Made by a program: the position numbers and the translations under genes. Of a DNA stretch of 64,000 nucleotides, positions 10,228 to 23,862 are shown in pieces. The notes beneath the pieces were generated by a model. The model saw only the letters and a list, made by a program, of their open reading frames with translations. It ran no database searches and had not been told where the DNA came from. Positions within the stretch are counted from its first letter, which is position 1, and each line of letters begins with the position of its first letter. Location of the stretch: the NCBI GenBank assembly GCA_035236585.1, contig CP141128.1, forward strand, positions 51,201,257 to 51,265,256. The letters run 5' to 3'. This stretch comes from Warburgia ugandensis (taxonomy: Eukaryota; Streptophyta; Magnoliopsida; Canellales; Canellaceae).

Positions 10228-12040
10228 TTATGTTGGTTGTAAAGTAGCAAGAATTTGATTTGCAATTTGTTCGTCGAACGACTATGAAGGGGAGTGTTGC
10301 TTTTGATCACTTAGCCAATTATGCTATTGATGATCCTATCACCATTCATAATCAATTCCCATACAATGACATTATGGCTATTGAACAATTTGATAGAAGA
10401 TAGTCTATTTTCATGGTTTAGTTAATTCTTTTGGAAAAGGACTGGGTGTTTTTTTTATATTTCATCTTACAAAGTGCATATTCCAATTGTTGTCTTTCTA
10501 TTGTTTTCTTGTACAGATAACATGGGAAAGTACAAAGCCGCATTGACAGACTTGAACCTGCTTATCACTAGGGCTCAAATTGTTAGATGTATGTGGCAAG
10601 TCAAAGTTGTTGAATTTTAGACAAATAGAGATTGGGAGGATGAAGAAGAAAATTTGATAAATTATTGGACATTTCGGATTGAAATTGTTCACAAGTTCAA
10701 CGAGATCTCCTTTAGTTTCTTGTGCAGAATAAACAAAAATATGCCAATGCTCTAGGTGCCATAACTTCAGTAACACCAATCAAAGTAATTGTGGAACCAG
10801 ATAATGCTAAAAGAAGAGAAGAAGCAATGTATATCTATTTGGTAGAAGTTACTCTAGTTGATCCTTCTCCCCATGATTGGATTTATCCAATTCAGTGTTA
10901 CATTTGTAAGGAAGAGGATTATCCAACTCATCGACCAAATAAACGAGATGGGTTAGAAATCAAGCAACTTAATTAGTTATTTTTCATGGAATTCCATTGG
11001 AGAAAAAGTGGGGCGATAGTTTGGGTTGGTTCTAAAAGTGAAGGACATAAGATAATTGTATAACTTCATTTAGGAGAAGTAGTACTGTACATGAGTTATA
11101 AGTTTTTGGCTAAGAAAATTGTTTGAAAAAGATATTACTAGCCTAATATTGAAAAGAAATTATACAGAATTTTTCTCTAAATGGAAAAATTCCAAATCAA
11201 CTCCAATTGGATCCACACTTCTCCACGTGAATTATATGTTTTGTCAACACATTTTCCTTTTTATTTATGGGAAATCATTGTTACTAGTGAAATATATACA
11301 AAAACTACCAATGGACATCAATATATTTTGGTTGTAATTGATTATTTTACCAAATGGACAAAGTTGTTTCCTTTAAATCCCTTGATCCTAAGAAGGGAGT
11401 AAAAAAAAACATCATTTTATGATGTGGTGTCTCCCACAAACTAGTGTTTGACAATGGTAGACATTTCAAGGGTGACGTTGCAAGTTGTGTTCGCATTACA
11501 AGGCCAAAAGGCACTTTTCTTCTCCTTATCAGCCATAAACCAACAGTGCAGTTGAAATGGCTAATAAGAATTCGACAAGAATTCTAAATCAAACAATGAG
11601 GTTCAAGAATGAGCTTCTAAACTATCTGAAGCATTATGGTGCAATTGAATCGTAGCTCAGACTTCTACAGTGTCTACTCCTTATTCACTAGTATGGAGGT
11701 TGTTTTACCTATTAGATGCAAATCCCTTCACTTTGGGTTACTATTGAAGGAAACATATCAAAATCCAATTGCCTAAAGGTTCGATATGACCATATGTGTC
11801 TCATCAAAGGAGAATTGTGAAGTCATTCAATAACAAGGTGAAACCAGGAGGTATTCAACAAAGGGAATTCGTGCTTTGAATGGTAAAATCCCATGGGATG
11901 GCCAAATATTTTCTTAATATATGGGAAGAGCATTTGTCATCGAGGACATCTTCTTTGAGAATGCAGTAATACTTACCAATATGAATGGTAAAGTACTAGG
12001 TCTCATCAATATGGACTACTTGAGTAAGTTTTATCAATAA
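10228..12040 (+). pseudogene. pol: Decayed Tat-lineage Ty3/gypsy pol (RNase H and integrase)
   Basis: Similarity appears in the expected order with many stops and frame changes. First comes the RT/RNase H junction, FVRRTTMKGSVAFDHLANYA, near 10268. Next is an RNase H (CTDNMGKYKAALTDLNLL near 10515, then VQNKQKYANALGAITSV near 10720). An open stretch at 10722-10976 (EEDYPTHRPNKR) follows. The integrase has TNGHQYILVVIDYFTKWTK near 11310, a core trace SSPYQP.TNSAVEMANKNSTRILNQTMR near 11530, and the C-terminal NGKVLGLINMDYLSKFYQ ending near 12038. The RNase H-integrase spacing and the C-terminal signature fit Tat/Ogre rather than Athila or chromoviruses. No LTRs were found around it. Confidence 0.7.
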
Positions 12041-12225
12041 TGTTATTTTCTTTACCATTGTAATTGAAAAGGAAACAAAATAAACACAAGGAACTACGTT
12101 AGGCCTAATTCTAGATCACAGATTCATATGCAACTTGGATTATCTAGTGTAGTCCAAAATATTAATAAAATGTCTATGGCTCCCTTCATTTTCTTACTTA
12201 CTACTATTGTTATCATCGTTATCAC

Positions 12226-12353
<128 letters not shown>

Positions 12354-15300
12354 CTAACCATGGGGAAAGGTCCTTCAAATCTTTAAGAGTAAAAATTGAA
12401 GGACCAGCAAAAACCTTTTCAAGGCACTAGGCAAAAATGGATACTACAAACAAAAAACAAAGATAGGAATGACACACATTTAACAGCGTGGCATCCAAGC
12501 ATTGTAAATTTCTTTGCACAAATTTCAATTCATGTATAATTAGAAGTCTAATGATTTAAAAATGTTAATTTCCTTTTATAATTCTTCTAACTAATATTAT
12601 CAACTTCAATCCTCATATTACTAGTTATGCTCATTCACCCATTTTTGTATCAATTTTTTACTTACTTGTTCTAAATTTTCTAATAACCTTGCCTACTTTT
12701 CTCCTAGCATTTTGATTTCTTCATATGGTATAGATGTTTCAAAAGTGTTCTTCATGTATAGTGCATATTCATTTTTTATACGACATTCATTTTCTTCTTT
12801 CTTCTTCATATTTTCTAACCCACTCTTATTCAACCTTAAATAATAATATCTATTATATTTGCCACCATTAACTCAACACTAAGGAATTTCTAAGGTAGCT
12901 TGAAAATTGTTTGCATTTTCCCATATTGTGTCATAATCTTACCATGGAAATAAAAACTAGTATTGGTTAATCCGCTAACCCTATCACATCCATCATCCTT
13001 TGGCTCCCACTTATACTTCTTGGATTCCACCCAAGGGTAGCAAACATTTGATATCTTTGGCAATTAATTTCTTAATCCATAATATCCATTGGCATCTCTT
13101 CCTATGCTTGATTAGCCATAGGTTCTCATGAAAATTCTTTAATGGCTTGGTGAAATCATCAAGAGGAGACATATGCCTCAGAATGACAAATAAACCTGCA
13201 AAAGAAGCCATTTTAGTTACCCCATCCCAATAGTTCTTTACACGAGGGAGAAGATAACACTTACAAAGAGAATTGATGGAGAACTTCTTAGCCTGTTATT
13301 AGCCTTGAATTTATCTAATCCTTCCAATGTCTCTCTTGAGATGATGGGAACAATGTCCTTGCCTTCCTTCATTGAGAAACCATATTAATTAATGTTGCAT
13401 CCACCCAAGAATGCCCTATTCTCAAGAAGAACTTGGTATAAATGGCCAATATTAATCATTTCATCTCCTAAGAACAAAGTTTGTGTTAGTCATCTAGGGA
13501 TAAAAGGCATGTGTCTTCTCCAAACCTTCTCTATTCAAGACATCACCTTGTAAAAGCAGCCATCTCTTTGGTCTTCTCAACCATCAATAGATTAGACAAT
13601 TCCCTCTTGTATTCCTTTTACCTTTCAACTTTCACCATACCTCTAACTTTTTGAATGCTTTACAAGCACATATACTCTTCCACCATTGGGAAAATTTCTC
13701 ATAAACTAAACCAAAATACATGGAATGTAGGATCCCAATAGCGAATGATAGACTTATGAAATTGCCAATCAATTTTAATGTCTTTTAAATGCTCAGCACA
13801 TTCAATGCCATCATGACAATTACCCTCCTAGTCCATAAACTAAGATCCAATGATCCACATATCCATAATACTTTCCTAGAATTCTTTTCGTACAATGATA
13901 GCACAACACACACCTTGTATTTATGGTAAATAAGTTACCACAGTAACCTTTTGTTACTAAATTTTGAGTAGTGCAAGGCAAAAATTGTTAACTTCACACA
14001 TTGCATGTAATTGAGCTAGACAATGGATCATATAATTGTAAATATTCTTCACAATTTATCTTATCATGTTGCTAAAACTACATTTGTGTTGGGTGATAAA
14101 ACTTGAGTATGGTTTTAGGTGCAATCTTGGTTCAATTTCTTGAATACTTCACGCATCCATAAAATTTTTGTTGGATCATTGTTATGTGTTAAGATTTTGT
14201 TGAAAATTTTACATTCATGGTACTCAACCCTCAAGATTTTGTACAGTGCAATTCCTCCCTTTGCTATGCAGTTGATTCTTTGCCTAATGTTTTCATTTAG
14301 CAGTGTTCATCTTGCACCACTCAAGTGATTGTTGTGCTATGCCATGATGCTTGTACATGGTGACATCATGCAATTGTTTTCTATTTCATTCACACATACA
14401 AGACAAAGATTGGGAATAAATTATTTTATTCTTTTCAAAAGTCAATCACTTTAACTAGTGATTTGCAAAAGCTTTTTTGTTTACATTTCATTCTCACTTC
14501 CCCTTCCCTCCTTTGGTTGGGTTGCTTCTTCCTTTAAAGGGATGTGGAACCCTATCTTTGAGAAGGTTTTTGTACATTTTTCTTTGACCATATTTCTTTT
14601 TGCATTGTCACCATTTCCCTGGTAAGTGTCTTTGGGTCATCTCCACTGGCCTTTGATTCTGCATCTAAGTCATCCAAACCTTCATCCCTCTCTTCTGTGT
14701 CAATCACCACATTTTCTGCTTCCTTCTTAGTCACTTCTTCATTCTCAAACTCTTCTTCTTCCATCACTATCTTCTTCATTTTCCTTTATTTCCTTTCACC
14801 TTCAACAACTCTTCAATCTTCATATCCTTCACTTCTAGCATTAACTTCAACTCCTTCATCTCTTCTTCCATCACATCATTCATTTGCTTCATAACTTCCA
14901 CCTTATCATTCATCCTCACCAATTAGTTACTAGAGCCATGCTCTTACAATTCAAAATTTGCGGTAAGTAAGAAATTACTTTTTACTTTGTATCCAATTTC
15001 TTCATTACTTACACTAGAGTGAGACCTAAATAAATATTGTTTGTAGCTCTCAATGTGGGGGATCAACATTCCCAATGTCCTCCCTACTCACCTGAAACTA
15101 CAAGAACAACTTTAGGTCAAAATATAAGCATAGATATATTTGAATTCTAGTTCTACTCACTACATTGATTTTAGGATGTTAGAGCATGTTGGGCCATTGA
15201 TGACAGGGTTCCAAAATCACATTCTTAAATTTGAGTTTACTACCATAGGGGTCTAGTACATAGAGGTTTGGGATTTTTATACAAGGAATTATAGATTGTC

Positions 15301-16260
15301 TCATGTAAATCTCTCCATATATCTCTCTTCCTAAAAGTCTTGTTTTAGATCATGAGGAGAAGTGAGATCATTAAAGAATTTTTCTTCTTCAAAAAAATAG
15401 AAGAATAGTGAGTTACCTTGGTGGTGAAAGAACCCAGGATCCTCTACTACTTATATCTCTCATACCCCTTGAACAAATCTGCATAATGAGAATGTATGCC
15501 TCCACTTTTTTCATATAATATCAGGGGAAAATGATCCAATGCTCTTACATCTTTGATGGGATATGAAGGGGTCATTGAAGCAGTTGAAGGATCATGTTGT
15601 TTCATTACTCTCTCACCTATGAAAATAGCCTTTGTATAGAATACTTTTGCATATATGATGTCAAGGCTCTATCTCTTACCACTTTCCTCAACATCCATTT
15701 TAGATGTTTCTAATAAGTTAATAAATCATGTTCCTAAGAAGAAAAGTGGTTAGTTACTCACCACCAAGCATTGAGAATAGATGGAACTCTTCCAACCTTC
15801 AACTTCATGTTCATTGGTTTCACATAGTTTTTGTAATTCCATTTAATAGCTGGAAGAAAAGTCATAGTGTTGTTGCTCAAATGTGGCCCCATTTCATGGA
15901 AGTGTAAACTCCCAAGCCTATTACAAAGAAAGTCACAGATATTAGTACCAAATCAAGGTCCATTCTCTAGCAAAAATAGAAGCAATCCATTTGGTTTAGA
16001 AATTACCTTCATTAGAAAGTGCAAGACATAGTGAAGTTGCTAGAAACTTGGCCTAATTCTTGAATTAAGTCTGCATATGCTGCCTCTCTCCAAGCATACT
16101 TATTTATCTTGGTGAAGTCTTGAATGTAGGCAACAAAATCAAACTTACAAAGTTTTGGGAATTAGCAAATATGACTCCTCCCATTAGAGCCCTCTTTTTG
16201 CTTTTCCTCATTTAGAGGAATCATCCTACCATTCTCTCTTTTAAACTATCATTCTTCTTT

Positions 16261-16320
16261 TCCTTGATTATTGTACATTCTCCTCTTTTTAGTCCTTGAT
16301 TATTGTACATTCTCCTCTTT
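16261..16320. repeat. 32-bp tandem duplication
   Basis: TCCTTGATTATTGTACATTC and the following TCCTCTTTT occur twice in a row, at 16261 and 16293. It is a small local slippage duplication inside the unidentified region. Confidence 0.85.
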
Positions 16321-17087
16321 TCCTTCTTCATCTCTCCCTGTGAAATTGAGAAAGAAATCATGAAAAGGGCATATAAATCATCACCATATTCATATAAGTA
16401 CTAGATTAACTATTTAGCCAATTTGTTATAAACACAACCTATTCAGTTTTTGTTTCTAGATGACTTACCATGAAGGTTACAAAAACCAAACATCTTGGAT
16501 CTTCTCCTCATTTATTGGATTATTTCTTAAGGTTATGGTTTGACCACCAAACCCAATTCTACTCAACATATAGAAGTCCAAGGATGTGATAGTACATTCC
16601 ACATTGACAATATGCAAGGTGCTTGTCTCCTTCTAGAATCTTTCTACAAAGGGCCACCTACAAACCTTATTAGCCTTATTTAACTCCATTTGGGCATACA
16701 AACCAAACTTTGTGTCTTGAATCAAAGCCTTGGAGCCTTTTGGTAGTGCTTGATATAATTGGGCAAGCTTATGTGGGTAAGCTTTATTGAATGACTTCAC
16801 CCCTACAAGTGACAAGCATATGCAATCATGATTGAAAACTTCAACTGATCAGGTTTTGACAAGTAGTTCAAACAAAGTATACCTTGTGTGATGCTACACT
16901 TGTATTTGCATTGTGTCCCTCCAGTTTGTATAACATTGTTTAGGTTTCATTCATACCAAGTGTCAAATACATGGTGCGCAAAACTGGTTGTCTTTGCACA
17001 AAACCATAAAACCCATGTGACTTTCTCAATTACAATCTTAATCATTAAAAAATAAATGAGAACGATTACAAGATTACCTGTGTACTC

Positions 17088-17790
17088 TTGCTTGCATCAT
17101 TTCAGAGGTGAGGATCATATGCTTTTGTAGACCCTTGTACCACATCACAGGCATCATAAACAAGGTTTTGTTTTGTTGTTGAACAAGAGAAGGACCCATT
17201 ACACTTGGTTCTCTTATATCTCAGAGTTTTGGTTCTATCCTTAGAGTTTCTTTTCTTGTCCTTTCCCTTCTTAGATTTCTTAAGAGCTCTTGATTCTACC
17301 AAAGAAATCTTCTTCCTCTTCCCCTTATATACCATGGTTTCCTCATTTTTCATCTCACTACAAATGGAATTGTTGCATTGCAATGAGATGATGTGTTCCT
17401 ATTCTTATAGGTGTCAAAGGGAGAATTTGAAGAACTCTTGCTTGCATCATTTGAGAGGTGAGGATCATGCTCATTTGTCAAAACAAGACCATTGTACCAC
17501 ATCACAGGCATAAGAAACGAGGTTTTATTTTGTTGTTGAACAAGGGAAAGACCCATTAATCATTTATCTCTTGTATCTTAGGGTGGTTCTATTCTTTGAG
17601 TTTCTTTCTCTTCTCCCTTTCCCTTCTTAGACTTATTGGGAGGTCTAAATTCTAACAAAGAAATATTCTTCCTCTTCTCCTCATGTACCAAGGTTTTCTC
17701 ATTATTCTTCTCATTACAAGTGTAATTGTTGCAGTGCAATGAGATGATATGTCCCTTTTCTTATATGTTTCAAATGGAGAATTTGAAGAA
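17088..17790. repeat. Tandem duplication of a ~345-bp coding-like segment
   Basis: 17088-17432 and 17433-17790 are two diverged copies. Both begin GCTTGCATCATTT.AGAGGTG and share CCACATCACAGGCAT, GTTTTGTTGTTGAACAAG, the pyrimidine-rich TTCTTCCTCTTC block and GCAATGAGATGAT.TGT. On the minus strand both read through the same Lys-rich segment, so the duplication looks like a repeat of an exon in the pseudogene above. Confidence 0.75.
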
Positions 17791-18829
17791 CTGCGATCCC
17801 AACATTCCCTTACAGCAGCAAAGGTGGGCAAGGTAGTTATGTTCTAAATATTCAAATTTGAATGATAATTATAACTGTATGGTTTGTAAAATAATTTGTA
17901 ACTGACATTTAGTGCAATGCCAGAATTCATTTGTCCAAATATCATTGTGCTACAATAGTTCAACATGATTGATGATAGATTTTCTTCTGGTCTATGCAAT
18001 GCCTGCAGTAAATCATTTTCTCCAAGCAGGTTTTCTTAACAACTATGTATTTTTCCTTTACTTGTCTTGTGTAGAGGAAACAAATTTTCTAACAATAGTT
18101 TTGTTTTGGCATGAGATAAAATATTTGTGCCTTGTTAACCTACTGTTTGCTTAAAAGTCTTTCTCAATAGTTTTCTATACACAACACTATTTATGATAAT
18201 CTAGTGCTAAATCTAATTATCCAACTAATTTTATCATTACATTGCCATTTGATAGCATCTAGTCTATTTTTGTAACAGTGTTTGTAAATTTTTCATTTAC
18301 ATATGTTTATGCATGCCACACACAATTGTACAAGATATTCTATTTCATATCATTTCATAAAATTCATTCTTATATCCAAAAAAAAAAAAGATATTCTTTA
18401 TCAATATGTTGTACACAAGCTTCTACCACAATTCATTTTTATTACAATCACTTTCGTGGAATCATCATCACTCTCCACCTCAATCACCGTCTTTCCTTTT
18501 TCCAAATCCACTTCTTTCACTTTCCTCTCTTTTTCTATTAATATTTCCATAACTACCTTCTCGATATCTCACACTTCTTTATCAATCTCTTGTCTTCAAA
18601 TTTCATATCAAATTCTTATCCTTTATTATGATGTGGTGTTATAAGCTAATAATTTAACCACTTTTTTATCAGCTGGTTTATCATTGTCCCAATTCTCTCC
18701 TTTTTTTTCTTCATTCTAATAATCAACCCTTTTCCAATACTCCATCACTATAGTGCTTTCAGTTTCCTGAAGAGATCCTTAATCATTGTGTCATTGTTCT
18801 TCTCTATTTACTATAGTTCTTTCTGATCT
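17791..18829. other. AT-rich stretch, no gene
   Basis: No convincing gene is visible. 18430-18800 is pyrimidine-rich on the plus strand and, read in reverse, resembles the Glu-rich coding-like stretch at 14552-14934, so it may be a second, more decayed copy of the same acidic segment. A short poly-A lies at 18378-18390. Confidence 0.4.
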
Positions 18830-19395
18830 GCAATATTTTTTAAGCTCATTTGAACTTACTTTACTTAAGATCCTTTGGATCTATTTTACATTAGATCTTT
18901 TAATATGTAATATTTTCCAAGTGCATTTGAAATTCCTTTAAGTCGAGTACTTTGGATATGCTTTATATCAAATCTTTTGATTTGTAGCGTTTTTCAAAGT
19001 CATTTGAACGTGCTTTACTTTAGATCCTTTCGATCTACTTTACATTAGATCTTTCCATATCCAATATTCTTCAAGATCATTTGCACTTGCTTTACCTCCG
19101 ATCCTTTGGATGTGCTTTACATCACTTCTTTTAATCTACAATATTCTTCAAGTTTATTTGAACTTGCATTACTTTAGATCTACTTTACAATAGCTCTTTT
19201 GATCTATAGTATTTTTTAAGTTCATTTGAACTTGCTTTACTTCAGATCCTTTGAAGCTATTTTACAACAAATCTTTTGATCTACAATATTTTCTAGTTCA
19301 TTTGAACTTGTTTAACTTTAGATCTACTTTACATAAAATATTTTGACCAATAATATTTTTCAATTTCATTTGAACTTGCTTTACTTCTCAAGTTC
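18830..19395. repeat. 77-bp minisatellite with three internal hairpins, about 7.5 copies
   Basis: Anchor AATATT (or its variant) recurs at 18832, 18909, 18986, 19063, 19140, 19208, 19285 and 19352. Spacing is exactly 77 bp, except two units shortened by 9-10 bp. The unit contains three short inverted repeats in a row: AAGTTC-ATTT-GAACTT, AGATCC-TTT-GGATCT and AGATC-TTTT-GATCT. Copies differ by about 10-25% by eye but often keep the pairing. It does not match any part of the surrounding elements that I can see. Confidence 0.9.
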
Positions 19396-19882
19396 TCAAG
19401 AACTTAACATATTTTTCAAGTCTTTTAACTTTCTTAAATTCATATGTCTATCTTTTCAAGGATTTCTTAAAATTTACAAAGTTTCAATTACAGTTTTTCA
19501 GTCCTTATATCATGACGACCTTCTTTGTTTGGCCACTCACATTTCATTCACAAATAGTTCTCACCCAAACAAGGGGATTACAAGCTGTCATTTGATTATC
19601 TTCATAATTCAAGGTCTATTACATTGATTGTTGGACTTTTTCAATACAAAACTCAAAGTGCACCACCTATGGATAATCAAATTTGTCCCATAAACAATCA
19701 AATAAGGACCAATTTCCCATTGATTTGTTTTATCTCACCTTTATATAATTTTACTTATTTTACCTAGTTTGAATCCCTTACCCAATAGTTATTAAAATTT
19801 TATAGCATTATCATTTGATGAAGAACTCAAAAGGAGTTATTACTTTTAACAAAGTAATCAAATTCTTATAATGAATCCTTGT
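19396..19882. other. AT-rich spacer between two tandem repeats
   Basis: No coding potential beyond short chance frames, and no recognisable element ends. Confidence 0.4.
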
Positions 19883-20550
19883 CATAATTTGATGATGTTA
19901 ATATATCAAAATTGTTATTTACATAGAATTTAGTCCCATGTCACCTGCATGAGTTAGAATTCCTAGATTATAGTGTTATATAAGGAAAGTACTTAACAAC
20001 AACAATGAAAACAACATTAAATGAACTCATAAGTACATTGAACTTAGCAAGATAGTTAAACTAGTTTGTGGAAGTGGTAAAAATTACTTTTTGGGTTCTA
20101 ATTGGCTGATTAAGTGAAAAGACTTCGTGGATCTAGAATTTGGGAAAATCTTGAATATTTACAACCAACAGTAGGTATTCATATGCAATATTGGAGGTAA
20201 CCATTTACATAATTTGATGATGCTAATATAACATAATTGTTCTAATTTGTACTATTTTCTAAATGGAATTTAGTGCCATGTCACCTACATGAGTTAGAAC
20301 TCCAAGATTTTAATACTATATAAGGAAAGTACTTAACAACAACATTGACAACAACATTAAATGAGCTCATAAGTACATTCAACTCAACAAGAAAGTTAAA
20401 CTACTGTGTGGAAAGTGGTAAAATTTACCTTTTCGAGTTTTAATTGGTTGATTAAGTGAAAAGACTTCTTAGATAGAGAATTTGGGAAAACCTTAAAGAT
20501 TTACAACCAACGGTAGGTATTCATAAGCAACAATGGAGGCAACCTTTTAC
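19883..20550. repeat. Tandem duplication, two copies of about 325-335 bp
   Basis: CATAATTTGATGATG starts copy 1 at 19883 and copy 2 at 20208. Shared in order are: CCATGTCACCT.CATGAGTTAG, TATATAAGGAAAGTACTTAAC, AACATTAAATGA.CTCATAAG, GATTAAGTGAAAAGACTTC and TTTACAACCAAC.GTAGGTAT. The copies differ by roughly 12-15% by eye. The origin of the unit is unknown. Confidence 0.85.
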
Positions 20551-21133
20551 ATTTATTTGTGTTAGCTTAATTGTTTACTTAGTTTTGTTTAATTTTGTTT
20601 GATTTATTTTCTTTATGTTTATTTCAATTTGGTTTAGTCTAGCTAGTATACTTCAGTTTAATAGTTTTAAAAAGAATACATTTACTTCCTTTATTACCTT
20701 CATGATCTATATATATTGCGTTTTGGACTTTAAGCTAATATTAGCACTGTGCAATTTTCCTTTGAGAGAATTATGGTTATGCTAATGTACCTGATACTCC
20801 AAAATCCTCTTCTTTATATTTTTTCCAATTTTTATTCATAATTTTCTAGCTCATCTAGTGGCCTTCATGATGGGCATTGTTGATCCATTGTGGAAAGAGT
20901 CAGGACACATAAATCTAGTTATTAATACTAATAATTAGGATTTGTGGCCTTTTCCATAAGTGGTGACTATATAGTTGTAAGACTTGTTTTATTAATGGGT
21001 AAGGTTTCCACCAAATCATTAATAGTGCCTACACTATTAAATAACAAGTCCTTGATACATTGCCATGCTGTAACCTTATCTTCTATAGTGTTTAATACAA
21101 ATTCTCCAAACTTTCTACGATGTGTCCAAAAGG
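20551..21133. other. AT-rich stretch before the H LTR
   Basis: No gene is supported. The 84-codon frame at 20944 has no recognisable motif. This is the left flank of element H. Confidence 0.35.
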
Positions 21134-23838
21134 TGTTACATGATATACATACAAATATTATATATAATATTCTTATATTTAGCAGTTTTAACCCTTGATT
21201 TAACTTAAATATAACTAATTAGGATTTTATTTATGTTTTACATGATTAGGGTATGATTGAGAAAAATACATATTTTTGGCAACTAAAACCCTAAAAGAGA
21301 GCAAGTCCACCATCCAAGAATTAGCACAGACCCACATGCCATCAATCAAGAAGTTTAGAAGGTCAGATCACTATTGGGGTGTCCTTAGCAAAATTGAAGT
21401 GGTAAAAAACCCTAAGAAGATGATCAATCTTATCTAGCCAAAGAAAGGTGTATCTATCAATGGTATACAAGTATAGTTTATATTCTAAAGTAAACTACTC
21501 AGATAGCAGGTCTCACTTGAAGAAAAGTTTTACTAATCATTCGTTCACTTACTTTAGAGCTAGATCACATCACTCCACGTGAATAATACATGGGAGAGGC
21601 ATGATTAATTCCATTCCATGTTTCTTATGAAAAAATGGAGGAAAATAAGTGCAAAATGTGGTGAAGAAAGAAAGTACAAATGGAAAATCTACAACCAACA
21701 TTCATCCATCCTTTTGAAGAAACAATCGGTAAGATCTACCCTCATTCAAGATTATCTTAGAACCTCCAATAGGAAATGACTTATGCCAGGGTGAATCAAT
21801 GAGAATATAGGCTATAAGAAGACTAGAGTGGAAGGCCATTGGTTGAGATTTTTTCTATGGGCTACTCACCTCTATTTTAGGAGAAAAGCATGTTCCCCAT
21901 AGCAAAAACATGTTCTAACCCTTAAATCCTGTTTGCTAGAGAAACAATGGTGGACTAGGAGCGAATCAAGGGGGAGAAAGAGTTTGGATAAGAAAACTTC
22001 AATGAAATCCAAGCCATCACTTAATCTAATGGATGAAAGGAAAGGAGTTATAAAAACATGTTCTTTTGAATAGGAAAACTTCTATGAAATCCTGGCCACT
22101 CAATGCAGGGTGAAACATGATCCAAGGGACAGGACATGAAGAGGGAATGCAGAGCAAACACTAGTCACCATCCACTAGTTTTGATGAGATAAGAAGGAAA
22201 ATTCCTTCCAAGTGTTGGACGTAATATTAAGAAAGGAAAGATGAGAAGAACCTTCAATGAAAATTCCACCCTACACACATCCAAAAGTGATCTCCGATTG
22301 TATTCCTATATCCCTCTTTTTCTATTCTCCCTCCATTCCATGCCTTAGCTCCTTTTCTTTCTCCTTAAAATCCAATGCGTTCTCCTTCCCATGCCTTCCA
22401 TACCTCATTCATTCTATTCTCTCCCTTATCTCCTGCCTTCCATCCCTCTTATCTCTTACTCCCTTATCTTCTTAAGATCTAAACAATCTCAACCATTCTA
22501 TTCCTAAGGCTTCCACTATAAAATAAGGAGAGGAGAAGGAGAATGACATCTCTTATTTTTTTCCATAGAGTTCAACATATACACCTTGGAGAAATAGAAG
22601 TAGAGAGAAATATGATCACCTTTCCCTTAGAGTTTCCACACCTACATCTTATGGAAAAGAGGTAAGAGTCTTAACCATTATCCTATTCTTTTAGTCCCCA
22701 TTCCACCCACTCCCATCCTCCATTTTTGTTGAAGAGAAACATGTGATGCTATGTGATATAGGATGTGGTGTGCACAAATTTGTAGTGGCAACCACTTTGC
22801 ATCCTTAGCCAGAGGTGCCTCTCCCTAGCAACCCCTCTCTTTTCCAAGTGGTGTACACACCCTTGTAGTGGCAACCACCATGGGACGAACCTCTCTACCA
22901 TACCTTTCTCCTCCCCTTTCCCCCCCCCATCATTCCATCTTTGGGTGTACCTTGCTTTGACTTTCCCATGCATACCCTTCTCTAGTTGCCATCCTTCTTT
23001 TCTTTTACTTGCATCATCTCTTCTCTTTATCACCTTGATCCCTTCTAGTCGTATGCTTTCTTCTAATATCACCTCATCCTTCCATACACTTCTTTTTATA
23101 TCTTTCTTTTATGTAGAATACTTTGCTAATTCTCTTCCTAGAGTTTCAGTGAATTGAAGCACACATACTAAACTCACTTTCTCCTTTTCTTTCTATCTTT
23201 TTCCTTAGAGTTTGGAATCCCTTTTGAAAGGAAGAAAGACCTTGCATCTCTTTCTATGGAAGCTAAGGATTCTCCTTCCTAAAAGATGTGTTGCATACAA
23301 TTGATGTTTTATCACATTTGGGGCATGTTGATTGATTTCCTCTCAACATGTTAGCCTATGAGATAGTACCTCAATGAGTTGAAGGAGTCAACTAGATGAA
23401 TTTTGTTGATAGTAATTTAGTGTATCTTGGTAGAAGCAGATGGGTAAAGTTCCTTATTGACTAACGCAATGAAGGATTCCTTCAGTAAGTGGTTCAAGTC
23501 ATTTATAGGAGTTTTTATTTGCTTTACTTTCCTTTATGTTCTTGTATTCATTCCATTATAAAGATTCAAAGTTTATATCAATAGAAGTGCTTTCTTTAAT
23601 CCTTAGTTAGTTGTTTAATTCTTCTTTACATGCTTTACTTTGTTGCTTTTTTTTTCAAGTTTGTTAGTAGTGCCAGAATTATTTCCTTACTTTAAATTAT
23701 TAGCTAGGCTAAAATAAATTAAGTTAGGTTTTAATTGAATTCTAATATTTTAAGAATCGATGTGGTATCGACCTCTAAGTTGCACAATGTATTCTACAAT
23801 ACATCTATGCACTTGCAAAAAGAAATATTTAAAACACA
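21134..23838 (+). repeat. 5' LTR of element H (about 2.7 kb)
   Basis: The start is set by alignment with 60613 (shared ACTAATTAGGATTT, TTTTTGGCAACTAAAACCCT, GGGGTGTCCTTA). The end is the last CA before the PBS. The middle contains pyrimidine-rich blocks (22290-22480, 22900-23130) and a C9-10 run near 22920. Exact ends are uncertain by a few bases. Confidence 0.65.
22516..22525 (+). promoter_or_regulatory. Probable TATA box of the H LTR
   Basis: TTCCACTATAAAATAAGGAG lies near the middle of the LTR on the element strand, followed by a purine-rich tract, as in other Athila-type LTRs. No second full LTR copy is available to test conservation. Confidence 0.45.
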
Positions 23839-23844
23839 AGTTTT

Positions 23845-23862
23845 TAGTGTCATTGCTGGGGA
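23845..23862 (+). other. Athila-type primer binding site of H (tRNA-Asp), decayed
   Basis: TAGTGTCATTGCTGGGGA is a transition-decayed form of the Athila/Tat PBS, complementary to the 3' end of tRNA-Asp. It sits six bases after the presumed LTR end and sets the plus orientation. Confidence 0.65.
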
